Made by a program: the position numbers and the translations under genes. The notes below the pieces were generated by a model. It was not told where the DNA came from. It saw only the letters and a list, made by a program, of their open reading frames with translations, and did no database searches. From positions 16,109,501 through 16,173,500 of the forward strand of contig CM034102.1 of assembly GCA_019914945.1 (NCBI GenBank): a stretch of DNA of 64,000 nucleotides. The letters run 5' to 3'. Source of the stretch: Typha latifolia (taxonomy: Eukaryota; Streptophyta; Magnoliopsida; Poales; Typhaceae). This document shows positions 13,930 to 25,236 of this stretch, piece by piece (within the stretch, counting starts at the first letter, position 1; every line of letters begins with the position of its first letter).

Positions 13930-13942
13930 GAAAGTTCCGGAA
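13930..13942. promoter_or_regulatory. Perfect three-unit heat-shock element upstream of ClpB
   Basis: GAAAGTTCCGGAA is an exact GAAnnTTCnnGAA array, the HSF trimer binding site. It lies about 130 nt upstream of the ClpB start codon. Further TTC-type half sites (off phase) lie just beside it at 13911-13923. ClpB genes are classic HSF targets, so the placement fits the gene. Confidence 0.7.
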
Positions 13943-13978
13943 GACGGTGGAGGGGATAAGCTTTTAAGTTTTAACCGG

Positions 13979-14749
13979 TGCCCGCTTTGGAATGCTGAGC
14001 AAGATGGACCGTTGGATCTTGATTTTCTAAGGTTGATGTGTGATGAATGGCTGAGGGAGTACCAAAAGATATAAGTGAAATTAAGCTTTTCTTAAACAGA
14101 AAAGATTACTGATTTCGAGGCCTAAGTGATAAAATTTAGCTGAAATCTTTGCTTATGATTAGTTTTGATTAAGATCACGTTTTTGTTTTCATCCAATTCC
14201 AACACTCGCCCTAACCTGCTTCCCTGTTAATCAAATAGAATTTCGTTTCTTTTTCAGTACGTTCATCTCTGTAAGTATCATCTGATTTCTGATCTTTTAC
14301 CTCTTGAATGGACCATTAGATCAGATTTTAGTACTGAATCCTTTGAGCAAAATTAAATTTACCTTTTCTCCTCCTACATCAACTGCTCATAGGAAAAAGG
14401 AAGCACAACAATATTGCAGAATATAATTGTTGTTAGATTTGTGGAATTTCTTGATAAAATTCTTACAATCTGAGGTATAATATGTGTTCCTGTCATGAAC
14501 AGCAACACCAATCAATTTACTTCCTAAAGTTGTAGAATAACTTTAAATGCACTTCGATCAGAAGAAAAGAGTGTGTATTTGTTAATGATTTTAGAAGCAC
14601 AGTGTCTGAATTTGAATAAGATCAGAAGACAACACCAAGATGATAAAAGAGTATGAGGCTGTTGCAATGAGTAATACAACCTGTATAAATTAATCATGAA
14701 AGATGACAACAAAATCCTCACACTTACTTCCTCACTCTCATTACCTTCT
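13979..14749. other. Spacer between the ClpB promoter and the heparanase-like 3' end
   Basis: Holds the distal ClpB promoter and the 3' UTR of the heparanase-like gene (stop at 14750). Mixed AT-rich sequence, no credible extra gene. Confidence 0.5.
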
Positions 14750-17344
14750 TCAAACACATACTGGAGCATTGAGGTCCTTAAATCTGACAAAGGCCATCGA
14801 CAGAGGAGCGATTCGCAAAGGAGTAGAAGCATCAACAATGGCTGGTTGCATTTCAGGGATCTGATAATTGTAAGCAAGTTCCAAAGGCTTTCCATTAAGT
14901 AGCATTACCCTGCTTCGCAGATTGCCGTCTTGAGGAGTAAGATGGTATTCTTCTCTCTGTCCTTGTGCTTGTTCTAATGATTGACCTAACTGAGGAGGAG
15001 GAGGATATAAGTTCATGTCACCGATTACTGAGACGTCAAAGCTGGTAGAATTGGATAAATTGATCAGCAATACTGTAACTCCAGGCTGTTCATCAAATAA
15101 AAATGACAATGTTAATGGAACACAACATATGTTTCAGATTCAGAAATGATAGAATTTTAATCTTACCTCATCTCTCGAGCAATGAGTGTAAGAACGAAGA
15201 TATACCGAGCCGTCATGAGTGGTACGAAGAACGTGTTTCCCCATCAATCGATGCCATAGCAAGGCACTAATTATGCAGAATAAGTTGTCAACATTTCTAG
15301 TCATGAACAATTAATGAACTCTGTATGGTGGTGATACTAACCTATAGTAGTCAGGGTTAGGAATAAATGTCACAGTGTCTAGGAGAGCATAATTTCCTCC
15401 TATCAGACTCTGTCTGCAGAAAACCTTGTGACCAAATGTAGAGACCATACCAAGCTGATCTAAGTACCTGATCAAGGCCAATTTGGCTGTGATTACTTCT
15501 TTCCTCTCAAACAAAGATAAATTAATTTCTCTACAACAAAGAGAAGAAGAGAGCTATGCAATTAAGATTAACAGCAATAACTTGCAGGATATCAGAGTCA
15601 GAATACTGAAAGCATACGTACCAGAAACTATTGACAAAGGCATTTGAGACACCTTCTCCTCCACTGTTATAAGCACCGCCAGATTCGCCGACCCAATGAG
15701 AACTCCATGGGCCGAAATTTGTAATGGTGACCTCGAGATCCCTATATGTCTTAGCTACCTGGGAGAGGTAATAGGGATCCTGAATCTTGTAAATTAGGTT
15801 CTTGTCAACACCTGAACATAGGAAATTAACAAGAAGAGAAACAAATGCTTCTGACTAATTGAGAATGGCAATCACATTGTTAACAAAGTTGAGATTTTTT
15901 TATAAGAAATGAATCATTTCAGCTATAAGACCTGCTCCAAGGTTGTATATATGATGAGTAACTACATCAACAACATTAGGCCCTGATGATCTAAGCATGT
16001 CAGCAAACCATTTTGCGTCGAAGAAGCCACCAGGGGCCAATAGTTTCGGTTGGAAACCGACTTTTTTATACGACTTATTGATAATATCTTTCAGCCTGAT
16101 CAGATCCTTGCCACATTGGTTTGCGTCCAACCTTGCGGAAATTCCAGTCCCAGATAGCTCATTTCCTATTAAGACATACAGCAAGCACTGTCATGAAAGA
16201 GCAATCTAACATACCGCAATTGATGTAGAGCTTTCACATTTTACCGAATTCCCAAGACTCGACTTTGTATCCCCGAGAGAGAGTATATCTGATAAAACTA
16301 CGAGCATTTCTAGCATCCCAGTCGCCTTCATATAGTCCATCTTTTGAAGCATTCCTTCCATAGAGTGCATTTAATCCAAATGTTATTATAGCTCTGCAAG
16401 AACAAACGGTTGAATCATTACCTGCAAAACAATCATCTAGTGGACATAAAAAAAAAATAACAACTTATGATTATAAAAGTTTTAATAGTCACCCATTTTT
16501 TCTGAAGAAGTGATTGAGCTTATCCCATCTGGACATGGTAAGGCATCCTTCTGTGAAGCCAAATAGCCCATTATTATCCCTCTGAAAGTTCTGACACTTT
16601 GAATGCTTCCTTCCCACTTTATATATCACTTGATCTTGCAGTGATCCCCCGAGCCTAATTCGCAAGGACTTGAAAGCTGCAATGACAAAGAAAATTCCCT
16701 CAACTTACTTATTTCTTAGCAGATAGAGGAACAATAAACCAAATAAATCATGAAATAAGTTTACTCAATCAACTTGCCTTTAACAGCATTGTGAAGAATG
16801 GGGTTTCTGAGATCCTGCAAGAAGCATAGCGAAACTTAGCGCGACGACATTAAGATATGCATGTGCTTTGCTAGGTAATTGCCCTCTAAGGTGAAAATTA
16901 AATGTAAACATGGATAAATTCATGGACAAATCAATTATGAGAATTAAAGGTTTTATACTTTAATTCAGCATGGATATTTACATGCATACAGGCCACAACT
17001 CAAACCAAACATAGAGAAATTAGAGTTCATGCTCGTGAGTTGAATCCTAAGATGATGAGTAGATCAAATGAACCCCCATGAAAACCAACACCAAAACAGG
17101 CAGGGAGTGAAGCAGAGCATACCAAGTTTATGATGGAGGAGTCGTGCCATGGGCACATCCCATAGTTGCATTTCTCCTTAGGCCACCAATCAAGAGTTGT
17201 GCAGATTAGGCTATCATCTGTTTCTCCTATGTTGGCCATCACCTGAACCATGACCGTCACATTGACACCAAAGCTTGGATGGATGCATGAGATGAGGAGA
17301 GAGGAGAGGAAGAAGGCTCTTATGCCCATGGTCATGTAACCCAT
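14750..17344 (-). CDS. Heparanase-like protein (glycoside hydrolase family 79)
   Basis: Nine exons on the minus strand: 17344-17123, 16814-16778, 16676-16493, 16393-16245, 16165-15932, 15811-15622, 15467-15342, 15266-15167 and 15085-14750. Total 1578 nt, 525 aa; plant AtGUS-type proteins are about 540 aa. Residues ~6-26 are a hydrophobic signal peptide, so secretion to the wall or vacuole is expected. Diagnostic blocks: LDWWPKEKCNYGMCPW near the N-terminus; GNELSG, with the acid/base Glu at residue 200 split by the 16245/16165 junction; and WVGESGGAYNSG, with the nucleophile Glu at 318. Family role: beta-glucuronidase activity on glucuronic-acid-bearing glycans such as arabinogalactan proteins. 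The start could be M1 or M6 (MGYMTMGIRAFF). Intron 2 uses a GC donor, noted separately. Which Arabidopsis GUS it matches best is not decided. Confidence 0.92.
16776..16815 (-). other. 37-nt micro-exon with a GC-AG intron donor (heparanase-like gene)
   Basis: Exon 16814-16778 ends GTTAAAG and is followed by GCAAGT at 16777-16772, not GT. AG|GCAAGT is the usual context of the minor GC-AG intron class. Using the nearby GT (GGCAA|GTTGAT) would break the reading frame of VKAFKSLR, so the GC donor is required. Confidence 0.75.
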
Positions 17345-17781
17345 GAGGGATGACCATTGGATGAGAAGAAGAATTAATTGGATTTTTATAGCTTTATTTC
17401 ATGAGGTAATTGAATAAGACTTTGAAAGTGGACAACTACTTGTGATCTTTTACAGCAAAATGCTGTTGGATTTGGACAGCAACTAGTTAGTTAGAGTTTG
17501 ACCCAGCTAAGATTTCGAAACAAATTCTTTCATGTTAACTTCTTTTTTCCATTTATTTTACCCTCGAGCTCATCTCTCTTGTGTGAGCCATCCGCTTGAG
17601 ATGGTCATGACAACAGATGGAAGTTCTAATGCATGCATATGAGACACGTGGCAGTACTCAAAGAAATGCATCTCACGTAAAAAGGAAAAGGAAAATCCAC
17701 CATTAATTTCCTTACAAGGTTACAGTGCACAAAGAAATGGTAAGAAGCATAGATCTCTCTTCTTCTTCATGCTTGAGCTCT
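17345..17781. promoter_or_regulatory. Heparanase-like promoter / CLE 3' region
   Basis: Upstream of the heparanase-like start and downstream of the CLE stop. Contains an ABRE/G-box-like GACACGTGGC at about 17643-17652. No further gene seen. Confidence 0.35.
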
Positions 17782-18030
17782 TTAGTTATGGAGAGGGTTT
17801 GGCCCAGTGGAGACGAGCCGCTCCTCCATGTAATACTTCGGATCGACTTCGTCAACGGGAGATGGTCGTTGCCGACTTCCTGCAGATTTCTTGCACCGAG
17901 AAGGATTAAAGCGGCGAGAGTGGTCTTCATGAAGTGAAGCAGTGGAGCATGCAATCTTAGAAGCTATCAAGAAGATGACGAGATAAATGACAGTGATTGT
18001 GGAGGAAAGTAAGCTCTTCATGCATGCCAT
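17782..18030 (-). CDS. CLE: CLE-family signalling peptide precursor
   Basis: A single-exon 82-aa secreted pre-propeptide. It has a hydrophobic signal sequence (about residues 4-30, STITVIYLVIFLIASKIA), a variable basic middle, and a CLE dodecapeptide RLVSTGPNPLHN forming the last 12 residues (17785-17820), directly before the stop. Start chosen at the ATG of MACMKS (18030): an upstream in-frame ATG only adds a Leu run encoded by a (GAG)n microsatellite. Family role: cleaved extracellular peptide perceived by CLV1/BAM-type receptor kinases in meristem, vascular or root signalling. The motif is closest to CLE16/17-type peptides. Position 4 is Ser instead of the common Pro; Gly6, Pro7, Pro9 and His11 are kept. 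Confidence 0.88.
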   Translation of the reverse strand: MACMKSLLSSTITVIYLVIFLIASKIACSTASLHEDHSRRFNPSRCKKSAGSRQRPSPVDEVDPKYYMEERLVSTGPNPLHN

Positions 18031-18045
18031 TTTGCTGAAAACTTT

Positions 18046-18070
18046 GAGGAGGAGGAGGAGGAGGAGGAGT
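18046..18070. repeat. (GAG)n microsatellite in the CLE leader
   Basis: Eight or so GAG units on the plus strand, read as CTC on the CLE mRNA, just upstream of the chosen start codon. Confidence 0.85.
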
Positions 18071-18075
18071 AACAA

Positions 18076-19250
18076 AGCTTCTTAGCTTCAAGTATATGAA
18101 AACCTCATCCACATTTATTAACTGCACAGCACCACTGAATGGCTTTCAGTGTCGTTACATTGGATGTGGATGGATTGATGGATTCAAGCTTTGGCATCAC
18201 GGGAGTGGGGTAAAGAAAAAGGTACTGGTTCAAAGTCAAATAGCTAGCAAGCTAGGTTTGAGGGACCATTGGAGATCTTGCAGATGATACTTTGCAATTA
18301 ATTCTGAGGACCTCCAGTGGTGTACCTGATTGTGAAGTCTTGTTTGGCTCCATCTTTCTTGGAGAGTTCTGATATGGTACGTCCTTTTGGTGGCCCCTGG
18401 GAAAGTTTCATAAAAAAATAAAAAATAAAAACTAAAAATTTTAATTAAAAAAAACTAAAATTTTATATGTTTTTCAGTTCAGTAATTAATGTTCAAATTT
18501 AAAAGCAACTCGATAAAATTTTAAGTTTTGAAAGGAAATTTTTTTTACATAAGCTGTTGAATCAGAAAGTAACTTATATTTAAAAACCATTTAATTTACT
18601 CTTTTTTATTAAAATATATTATAAAAAAAATTTAGAACGGCTAGAATGGTTATAAACTCCACTTTTATTCTCTCTGGAATATTTGAAACACAAAACCAAA
18701 CACGTTTTATTATTTTATTCACATATTCTCTTTTAATGTCTGAAAAATATCTAGACAGACAGTTATTATACAGACGAGTCAAATTAGTTATAATTTTTTA
18801 GGCATTAAAATTAAATATCGACGTTTTAAAATTAATATCTATATGGTGGGATGTAAATGATAATAAAATCAAATAATAAGGATCTTTCTGATAAATTCCA
18901 TAAAGATTATTAATGAAATAAAAAGGCTTGACTAACGGTCCAGATCAAATCGCAGATTATGTCGGTGGGAGTAACCCTCTCTACTCGTATGGACCCCGTC
19001 ATTTGACTCAATGTTTAACTAACTATATCATTCGTCGTTCAGTAGTGTGGCCCACGTAAGATCATCTCCATCCGACGGTCTAGATTGTCGCGTATAATAT
19101 TTTTCCCACGGGAGAGTCGCTATATTGGTCCAGTGTTCATTAGCGTATGTTCCGCAACTTAGTAGCCGCTTGCCATTTACACGAAAAAGAGAAGGAGAGT
19201 TAAAAAAGGAGAGATTTTTTTTTTGGGGGGGTTCCTCTTCCTCTATCTCT
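18076..19250. other. Divergent spacer between CLE (-) and the NYN/LOTUS gene (+)
   Basis: About 1.2 kb with long A/T runs at 18410-18640. A more balanced block at 18950-19200 is probably the NYN gene promoter and leader. No credible coding frame. Confidence 0.5.
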
Positions 19251-20228
19251 ATCAAAGGTCAGTTTCTCGAATCTGTCTCCTACTTTCCTACGATATCTCA
19301 GCTATTTAGATCTTGGGTATGTCTCAGAACCGCTGAAGTGGGAAGAAATATGTATTGTTTTTTCTCGGTATATATGCGAACAAATTTTGACTACTTTTTA
19401 TGGGTTTTGTTATGCTTTATGAGATGGAGCTGTTCGATTTGAAGGGCCAGTGGTTGGATTTTTATTCGGAATCCTGTTGAATCCTGTTTTTGTTTTACCA
19501 TTTTTTTGAATCATTGGGGTTTATTCTATTTTTGTCGTTATTGGTATGTCGGTTTTGAGAGGAATTTGGTCTCTATTAAAGGATGAATATGAACATAACA
19601 TAATTTTTTTTTGATCCAACGGATGCTACTTTTGTGGATTTCTATTGGAATTCCCTTGGTAATTCCTTGGTTCTCCGATGTTTACAACTGAGCAATTCTA
19701 GTTCGTCGTGCTGTTGAATTGGTTGACCAATTTTAGCATTTCAATGGTTTATATTAAATTGGTTTACCTGATGAATGATTTATTGACTTGTGAATTCCAT
19801 TTTCTCATATATATGGTTAGTTAACTATTTGTCGTAATTGTTGGATGTACTGTTCCTTGTATAGACTATGATTAAGTTGGTTCTGGTCATAGTTAAACTA
19901 GTTTGTCCTGTATTTTTCTTTTAATTTTTTTTGTATTTTCTTCAGTTATGCTACCCTAGGCTGTGGCTTGAGTTTGTTAGCCTACTTAATTCCAGATCAT
20001 CATTGGACTGGACATTGATGAATAGATGAGCATTCCATTTACAAAAGTATGGTTACTTGCATTGTTATATGCTTTGATTGATAGACCCAATTATTCTTTT
20101 GTTATACAACTTTCTGGTTCAAGATTAGATAAGCTAGTTAAATTCATTAGTTGCCTAAAAAAATTGAATTCTTTGGGTTATGAATCTTTTGTTTCAGATT
20201 CTCATTGGTTTTCATTGTAGGAAGCTTA
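19251..20228 (+). promoter_or_regulatory. 5' UTR with a probable ~0.9-kb leader intron (NYN/LOTUS gene)
   Basis: A donor-like CTTGG|GTATGTC at 19316/19317 and a T-rich acceptor TTTTCATTGTAG ending at 20220 frame a T-rich, intron-like stretch. The start codon follows eight bases after the acceptor. Prediction from splice signals only. Confidence 0.45.
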
Positions 20229-21803
20229 ATGTCAGCAAGTCTAATTTCTTCACCATCACCGAAGTCTTTATCTCCAGCATATCACTATAGTAAGACAATG
20301 GTCATTATTTCAGGCGTGGAACACCCTGAGGTATCTAATCAGCAAAAAGAATCATTACATGGGTCAGTAGCTATCTTATGGGACATTGAGAACTGTCCGG
20401 TTCCTAGTGATGTTAGGCCTGAAGATGTTGCTGGAAATATTCGACTGGCATTACGGGTGCATCCTGTCATAAAAGGAGCTGTAACAATGTTCTCTGCATA
20501 CGGGGACTTCAATGCCTTCCCTTGGAGACTCAGAGACGGCTGCCAGAAAACTGGCGTTAAACTTGTTGATGTCCCAAATGGCAGGAAAGATGCTGCTGAC
20601 AAGGCTATCTTAGTTGATATGTTTCTGTTTGCACTGGACCATAGACCACCCTCATCCATAATGTTGATATCAGGTGATGTAGATTTTGCACCTGCTTTGC
20701 ATATACTTGGTCAGCGTGGGTACACTGTTATCCTTGTCATCCCAGCTCGAGTAGGTGTTTCTTCTGCTCTAAGTAATGCAGGGAGGTTTTTGTGGGATTG
20801 GCCTAGTATTGCTCGTGGTGAAGGTTTTATACCTCCAAAAACTTCTGGTCCCCTTAGGCCTGATCTTGCTGGTTATCTCATGAGCTCAAGCGTAAGGGAC
20901 AAGCCTGCTAGTCAGAATGAGGAGGCTAATGTTTATAGGGGAACTTCCCAAAGACAATCTAACAACAGAGGTAATGCCGATCAGTTGAATTGCTATGACC
21001 CTCCTCACACTTCTCATGACTTGTCAGAGTACAGCAGCAATAACTTGATATCTGGTCTTTATATTGGTTCTTCAAAGTCTCAAGGTCTACCATCTGGTTC
21101 AAGTGATTGTCCACAAACAGATCGAATTACTACACAAGAGCAGACATGGTGGGTTCGTCCTGGAGATGTTCAAGGTTTGAAGAGCCAGCTAGTGAGGCTA
21201 CTTGAGATGTCGAGTGGTACTCTGCCTCTCGTGCATGTTCCATCACAGTATCTAAAGATCTTTAGGAGACCTCTTTACGTGGCAGAGTATGGAGCTTGTA
21301 AGCTAGTGAATCTCATTCACAAAATGGCTGATGCTTTTCTTGTGGTTGGAAAGGGACATAGGAAAATACTCTGCCTTCGCAACTCCGCTGATAGGCGTAC
21401 AAAGAAATTGCCAAGTACTGCAGCTGTTACTAGAAAAGGAAATAGTATTTTGGAGGAAACTGTTATCAGCACTTGTCTACCCTTGCATAGCTCCTCCAAT
21501 GAGTTATCAGATGAAGAAAGGAATGTGAAGTCAAGCATCCTAGATGGAGAACATGAGATTGATGACCATCTTAGTAGTTTCAAACAGGAAGTACAAGAGC
21601 TTCTTGTTTGTTACTCCTGTTCCTTTCCGCTCAGTGCTTTTGGGCCTCTTTATGAGCAGCGCTACAAGAAAGCTATTGACTGCCAAAGTTTTGGAGTGAA
21701 TCAATTGGAGGAACTGATTGATAAGGTGAAAGATGTGGTACATTTGCTTGAGGATCAGGTGACCAAGAAGAAGTACCTTATATCCTGCTCTGTCGGTGGC
21801 TAG
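20229..21803 (+). CDS. NYN-domain / LOTUS (OST-HTH) protein, MARF1/limkain-b1-like putative endoribonuclease
   Basis: A single coding exon of 524 aa. Residues ~46-192 form an NYN (PIN-like nuclease) domain: VAILWDIENCPVP, then KDAADKAILVDMFLFA and LISGDVDFAPAL supply the conserved Asp residues (D52, D121, D130, D150, D152). A LOTUS/OST-HTH domain follows at ~310-400 (WVRPGDVQGLKSQLVRLLEM...). A second LOTUS-like segment sits near the C-terminus (FKQEVQELLVCYSCSFPLSAFGPLYEQRY). I chose the ATG at 20229 because it follows the leader-intron acceptor; an upstream in-frame ATG at 20205 lies in the intron. Family knowledge: NYN domains cleave RNA and LOTUS domains bind RNA or helicases; plant members are mostly uncharacterised. 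The acidic residues look intact, so activity is plausible. Confidence 0.88.
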   Translation: MSASLISSPSPKSLSPAYHYSKTMVIISGVEHPEVSNQQKESLHGSVAILWDIENCPVPSDVRPEDVAGNIRLALRVHPVIKGAVTMFSAYGDFNAFPWRLRDGCQKTGVKLVDVPNGRKDAADKAILVDMFLFALDHRPPSSIMLISGDVDFAPALHILGQRGYTVILVIPARVGVSSALSNAGRFLWDWPSIARGEGFIPPKTSGPLRPDLAGYLMSSSVRDKPASQNEEANVYRGTSQRQSNNRGNADQLNCYDPPHTSHDLSEYSSNNLISGLYIGSSKSQGLPSGSSDCPQTDRITTQEQTWWVRPGDVQGLKSQLVRLLEMSSGTLPLVHVPSQYLKIFRRPLYVAEYGACKLVNLIHKMADAFLVVGKGHRKILCLRNSADRRTKKLPSTAAVTRKGNSILEETVISTCLPLHSSSNELSDEERNVKSSILDGEHEIDDHLSSFKQEVQELLVCYSCSFPLSAFGPLYEQRYKKAIDCQSFGVNQLEELIDKVKDVVHLLEDQVTKKKYLISCSVGG

Positions 21804-22177
21804 GAGCATGCTTTCAGCACTCATCTGCTAACACGGTAGATCTTTAAATTGCTTTCTAAAGTGCTCTGTAGGTTAATAACCGCTCTTTTCCTATCAAGCT
21901 TTCTCAGTTGTCATGCAGTCAGCATTAGGAGGCACATCCTTTTTTAAGGTGTCTCTAAGGTATGTCTGAAGGCATAGAAAATTGTATTAGGAGCATGCTT
22001 TCAGCACTCATCTGCTAACATGGTAGATCTTTAAATTGCTTTCTAAAGTGATCTGTATGTTAATAACCGGTCTTTTCCTATCAAGCTTTCTCAGTTGTCA
22101 TGAGGCAAGCATTAGCAGGCACATCTTTTTTTAAGGTGTCTCTAAGGTATGTCTGAAGGCATAGAAAATTGTATTAG
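21801..22177. repeat. 187-bp tandem duplication at the NYN gene 3' end
   Basis: Two head-to-tail copies, about 21801-21987 and 21988-22177, share TAGGAGCATGCTTTCAGC through AAGGCATAGAAAATTGTAT with a handful of substitutions. The repeat begins at the TAG stop codon of the NYN/LOTUS gene, so the duplicated block is 3' UTR or downstream sequence. Confidence 0.9.
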
Positions 22178-22827
22178 ATTCCCTTTTTGCATGTAACGAA
22201 GTGGATCACCTTGTGACTTAACATTAGTGGATGAAAAAGAAATGAGCCCTAAAGACATAAATCAAACAGAAATTTCTTTCTTGTGGGAACATGGACTTGA
22301 TAGTAAGATTTTTGAGGCTATTGTTCTCTGGTTTAATGAAGTAATTATGGATGTTTTGTTGTAAGAATGCAGAACATTCTAAAGAGAATGTTAAACACTA
22401 TAGCTGGAGTTCTTCATGCAGTGGGCTTCATTGGCTGTTAAAAAGGGGGCGTCCTCATATACGATCCCACGATGTGAGATAAAACAGTCTAACCCTGTCA
22501 CTAAAAACTAGTTTTTATGATTGAACTGTTAATTAAATGCATCAGTATGGTGTGGATACTTTTACAGTATTACACGACACAACACCAGGGAGTTGGAAAG
22601 AATGCTTAGCTTGTTTAAGTGGTAATACTGCACTCGTGGAACAAATGACAGGTTTGAATAGAATCAAATGCACTATGGAAGCACCATAACTTCATTTTCA
22701 TAGGCAGGGAAAGAATATATGGGCATGCTTTTGCGTGGGTATTAGTCGAAGTGAAGAAGCTGCATAAGGGGTTTTGATGGCACATGCAGGACTTTCACAA
22801 GAAGCAGTCGGCTGCTGAAATCATCAT
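22178..22827. other. Convergent 3' spacer between the NYN gene and SNAP33
   Basis: Between the tandem repeat and the SNAP33 stop codon. Probably holds both 3' UTRs. No gene or repeat recognised. Confidence 0.45.
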
Positions 22828-25236
22828 TCACTTTCTGAGCAAACGGCGACCTCGTTGGTTGGCTCCTTTCACTCTGAAACTCAGTTCACCTGCGTCGTCA
22901 TGCAGGTCATCTAAAGCTTTGTTTTGCCTGCAGTTTAATCAAGGATATATCACACATCAGAATGGCTTTTAGACGACTCCCACAGAATTGAGGCTGATAT
23001 CCTGTTCATGGTCTCTTGTCTCTTTCTCTAACAGACGATAAGGTAGAACTTTGACATAATTCAGGGAAGAACTTTGACATAATTTGGAAGGTGTGAAATA
23101 TGCTCATTCTCAGCCCCAACTCTTATGGTGATCATGGAAAGAGAGTTTCAATTACATTTCAACATTCAATATTACATATGCCATCAATAAGAAAAAAAAA
23201 GAAAGATTATGCACTAGTATCATGATAGTGAGCCATACCTGGATTTGGGAATAGAAAAAACTAACAGACAACTTTGTTCATGTGAAAATTCATGTATTAA
23301 CAAGAATGATGAAAGGGGAGAGGTGACAAATCTACTTTCATGGATAATATTGGATAAGCAGCAAGACTAAATGGTGATGTTAATGCCTAATTTCATGATC
23401 ATTCAGTTGTCTCATCATGTAGCTTTATTGAGTTATTCTTCATTATTGCGTTACTTGAGATTATGCATCTGGTCATCTAAATCCAAGCTTCAGCTAATCA
23501 TGCTACAAATTCTGGCTCAAGTTCATTCCCTGTTAAGGAGTACTGGTTACCTCTCAATCTCTGTACCCATGTCAACAGCCATGTCCTTAAGCTGGCCCAA
23601 AACATGGCTCAAATCTGCTAGGCCGTCATCCTGCTTGGCTTTCTCAACCTACCAGACAAAATTCTATGTCAACTGATGATCAAATATTGATTAAATTCTG
23701 GTTTATACCTTACAAACATCACAGACCTGGACTTTCTCCATTGCACTTGTGGATTCACAGTATTGCCGTGCATTCGACTTTCCTAGAGGATTTGAAGATA
23801 ATCCTAATTTCTCTCTCTGTTCCATGTGACTTGCCCTTCTTTTAAAAGAATCATCTGCTTATTGAATCATAAAATTAGATACAAAAAAAGGGGGAAAAGA
23901 ACATCACAATCCATCTGAGTGCTCCTCTCTTATCAGTTTTTTCCCAAATGTATACCTCTTGTCATTGTTGGCCCCTTTATTTGGCGAGTTTTCTTTGGCT
24001 TCCAAGGCTTGGAAAATATCCCACCGAGACTTCCCAAAAGCTTCTCACTCTGAGAAAAAGCATGTAAATATTAGAAACCACTACCCTAAGTTGCAAATAA
24101 TATGCTTCTAATGCAAATAAATATTAGGGAGATGCAAAGGAACAGCCTCCAAGAAGAAGTTTCATGAGGTTCCACCAATTGCTAGCAATGGGATATATGA
24201 AAGGTTCAGAACTAGCAATGACATGTTTTAACCATGGATGGGTTTGAACTAGTGAATTGAAATCTCTCATGGAGAAGAAAGAAAGAGTGAATAAACAGTT
24301 AACGATCAAGTTAATAAAATGATCTCTCAATCAAGGAATCAGGATTGCAGCCTTCCAATTGCTAATTCAGAAACAAACAACAAGATACAGAAAGAAAAAA
24401 AAAAGATTCAGGAAAGTAAGATGAAATTTAAAAAGGGCAGAACAGTGCATAAACAAAATATAGGTAAAAAAAATTTAGTATGGACTATAAGTGAACCGTA
24501 TAACAGTAAATATCACATTTTAAGGATATTTTCCACCTGTTTATTTTCTGTAGAAAAGAAAGGCCTCAAATTCAGTTGTGTAATACTAGTAATAATAAAG
24601 TCAGCAGAGAAGGATATCCTAAACTATATATCACACGCCTAACAAGTCATCTGCCATTATTAACTATATTTCATATATCAAATAATAAATAATCGAACAT
24701 TCATTTGTACATTCAAGTTCAAAACAGGGATGGTGAAGATCAATCAATATAAACTATAAAGAGCATACCCTACTAAGGTCCTGCTCAATGCCAACTGTGG
24801 TTTCATGAGTCTTTGTAATTTGCTCTCCCTGCTGATGCAAGGTGAGCAGTGTCCTAGTAGCATCTTCCTTAATTACTTCAGCAATCTTCAGGCAGTCATT
24901 CACTTTATGAGTAGTCTCCTGAGCTTTGTATGCAGCATAATTTTCCAGTTCTTGCACAGATTGGTTCTCAAACCCTCCCGAATCGCGGAAATTATTCTTA
25001 TATCGGTTCCTACTAGTAGCAGGACCATACGGAGATGAAGACGACGAAGCTGGTCGTCCTCCATCTTCGTCGTAACCAAAAGGAGATACTTTGGGATTCG
25101 TTTTGCTGATCACCGGAACTGATGAAGCTCTTGCTGGTCTAGGGTGTTTTTCAGATTCAGAATCAGAATCAAAGGGATTTGAACTAGAGAGACCAGGTTC
25201 AACAGACCGTTGCTTGGAAGTCCTTGATATAGGCAT
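22828..25236 (-). CDS. SNAP33: SNAP25-homologous t-SNARE, SNAP33 type (Qb+Qc)
   Basis: Five exons on the minus strand: 25236-24769, 24049-23956, 23854-23727, 23648-23551 and 22927-22828. Total 888 nt, 295 aa, against about 300 for AtSNAP33. The N-terminus is Ser/Pro-rich and disordered. The Qb SNARE helix runs from ELENYAAYKAQETTHKVND to EQDLSRSEKLLGSLGG. A basic linker (FSKPWKPKKTRQIKG) follows, then the Qc helix DLSHVLGQLKDMAVDMGTEIERQN with its zero-layer Gln across the 23551/22927 junction, ending NQRGRRLLRK. No transmembrane segment, as expected for this class. Family role: plasma-membrane and cell-plate fusion with syntaxins KNOLLE or SYP121/PEN1 and VAMP72, in cytokinesis and defence secretion. 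The C-terminal helix reads HDDAGELSFRV where I expect HDDVDELNFRV, a mildly divergent stretch. The last exon would be easily missed by an automated call. Confidence 0.93.
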
